Source: CAUZSN01 sp963582345
GTDB lineage: Bacteria > Planctomycetota > Planctomycetia > Planctomycetales > Planctomycetaceae
Reading direction: 5' to 3'
DNA length: 6,903 bases
Assembly: GCA_963582345.1 (NCBI GenBank)
Contig: CAUZSN010000135.1
Span: forward strand, 1 to 6,903
Part shown: positions 6,189 through 6,903 of the stretch, in pieces
Position numbering within the stretch: the first letter of the stretch is position 1
Layout of the letters: each line of letters begins with the position of its first letter
Translations under genes and position numbers: made by a program
Notes under the pieces: generated by a model
Database searches by the model: none
What the model saw: only the letters and a program-made list of their open reading frames with translations
Told to the model about the DNA's origin: nothing

Positions 6189-6593
6189 ATGTTAAAACAT
6201 CTTCATTTATCCTCTCTGGCGATATTCGCGACGCTGGTTCTATGGAATAGTCATGTGTCCGCCCAAGTGAATTTCCCGTCAGGATATCGTAGTATGCGGT
6301 CACGGATACATAACCGACCCACAGTGAGCCCTTATCTCAGTTTGCTGAGTGTGGATAATCAAACGAATGGGCTTCCCACGTATTTCACAACGGTTCGACC
6401 ACGGATTGAAGCACAGCGGCGGGCGCAAGAACAAGATCAACAGAATGATCAACTACAGCGATTGCAGCGGCAGGTCAGCACCGTTCGTCGCCAGATGACG
6501 CAGGCACAACGAAATAATGGCGTCTTCCCCACAGGCCACCCGACGCGGTTCAACAATTATTCGCACTACTATGCGGCGTTTTCACGCAGGTAA
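6189..6593 (+). CDS. Small secreted Gln-rich coiled-coil protein, planctomycete-type, function unknown
   Basis: 134 aa. The ATG is preceded by AGGAAGG with an 8-nt spacer. Residues 1-25 form a classical signal peptide ending VSA before Gln26, so the mature protein is about 109 residues and exported. It contains NRPTVSPYLSLL (42-53), then a Gln/Arg-rich coiled coil (about 70-110, with repeated QxxLQxLQxQ-like spacing), then GHPTRF (116-121) and NYSHYY (123-128). I recall similar 'RPTVSPYL...GHPTRFxNYSHYY' small proteins as recurrent hypotheticals in planctomycetes, but cannot verify this here and know of no assigned function. It ends in RR but has no hydrophobic segment before that, so it is not an exosortase substrate. 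Its place after the export lipoprotein suggests an envelope or EPS-related role; that is inference. Confidence 0.85.
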   Translation: MLKHLHLSSLAIFATLVLWNSHVSAQVNFPSGYRSMRSRIHNRPTVSPYLSLLSVDNQTNGLPTYFTTVRPRIEAQRRAQEQDQQNDQLQRLQRQVSTVRRQMTQAQRNNGVFPTGHPTRFNNYSHYYAAFSRR

Positions 6594-6608
6594 TCGGCAT
6601 TCGGCCGA
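6594..6608. terminator. Weak hairpin between convergent genes
   Basis: TCGGC-ATTCG-GCCGA, a 5-bp GC-rich stem with a 5-nt loop, begins immediately after the stop of the small secreted protein, within the 29-nt gap to the stop of the convergent ligase gene. No proper U-tract follows on either strand (TCTGTTTATT starts 10 nt later on the plus strand). It may be a weak bidirectional terminator. Confidence 0.3.
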
Positions 6609-6622
6609 CGAGCGAATTCTGT

Positions 6623-6903
6623 TTATTGCTGCTGGTCTAACGCACGCTTGATTTTGCCGGCGGCCGACAGAGAAACTGCGGGAACGAGCTTGATGACTCG
6701 TGGCCGTTGAAAATCTGTTAAATGGTCAGTACATGTTGTCGCCACCTCGTGTCTCACGGATTCGCCATCGCTATCATCGGCGGCAACAATTTCGCAACCA
6801 ACCAGCTCCCCCGCGATCGAGGACGATTGACCGTAAACCCGCACGTCCACAACACCCCGGACCGCACGAATCACTCTTTCGACTTCAAGTGGATGGACCT
6901 TGT
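6623..6903 (-). CDS. AMP-forming acyl-CoA synthetase/ligase, C-terminal domain only (N-terminus beyond window)
   Basis: 92 C-terminal residues are visible, continuous to the right edge with TAA at 6623-6625. They match the AMP-binding enzyme C-terminal domain: KVHPLEVERVI opens the 'G.kV.P.EVE..l' motif, GVVDVRVYG matches the 'gV.eaaVvG' strand, DFQRPRVIKLVPAVSLSAAGKIKR matches the 'yk.Pr.i.fv..lP....GKi.R' ending, with the catalytic Lys at visible residue 83. These enzymes activate a carboxylic acid as acyl-AMP and pass it to CoA or a carrier protein. The substrate cannot be told without the N-terminal domain. AMP ligases recur in exosortase loci of proteobacteria, so a role in lipid or acyl modification linked to this locus is possible, but it may be an unrelated neighbour. 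It is convergent with the small secreted protein. Confidence 0.85.
   Translation of the reverse strand, partial: KVHPLEVERVIRAVRGVVDVRVYGQSSSIAGELVGCEIVAADDSDGESVRHEVATTCTDHLTDFQRPRVIKLVPAVSLSAAGKIKRALDQQQ

Noticed and set aside
6189..6593. Small secreted protein as an exosortase substrate because it ends in RR
   Set aside because: No hydrophobic helix or PEP-like motif precedes the terminal arginines.

Overview
The window looks like part of an exopolysaccharide/exosortase locus from a planctomycete, probably of the Pirellulaceae type. The grounds are the protein families and their style: a polytopic exosortase with an N-x-x-R-I motif, an EpsI partner with the planctomycete-like core around HTPDWCY, a fused Wzz/BY-kinase chain-length protein, a Wza-like lipoprotein with tandem export repeats, and a small Gln-rich secreted protein with a GHPTRF...NYSHYY tail. 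Base composition is moderate (around 50-55% GC by eye). The assignment rests on sequence recall, not on a search.

Layout. On the minus strand, reading right to left, are the exosortase (3298-4299), a 243-nt gap, the Wzc-like tyrosine autokinase (787-3054), a 104-nt gap, and an EpsI-family protein (682 down to the left edge, with its C-terminus outside the window). Divergent from these, on the plus strand, are the Wza-like outer-membrane polysaccharide export lipoprotein (4766-6043) and a small secreted coiled-coil protein (6189-6593). At the right edge, on the minus strand and convergent with the small protein, is the C-terminal domain of an AMP-forming acyl-CoA synthetase/ligase (6623-6903).

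How the parts fit. The BY-kinase and the Wza-like lipoprotein are the inner- and outer-membrane halves of a Wzx/Wzy-type polysaccharide export machine. The exosortase and its EpsI partner are the protein-sorting arm that usually sits in the same locus and is thought to attach secreted proteins to the envelope or matrix. AMP ligases also recur in exosortase loci of other phyla. No exosortase substrate (tripartite C-terminal signal) is visible here.

The strongest non-coding signals are a near-consensus sigma-54 (-24/-12) site just upstream of the kinase gene, and an inverted repeat TGTCAA-N5-TTGACA between the divergent exosortase and export genes that supplies a TTGACA -35 box on each strand. 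The exosortase-kinase gap also holds a stretch that reads like a small protein broken by two compensating frame changes. It overlaps the sigma-54 site, so the two readings compete.
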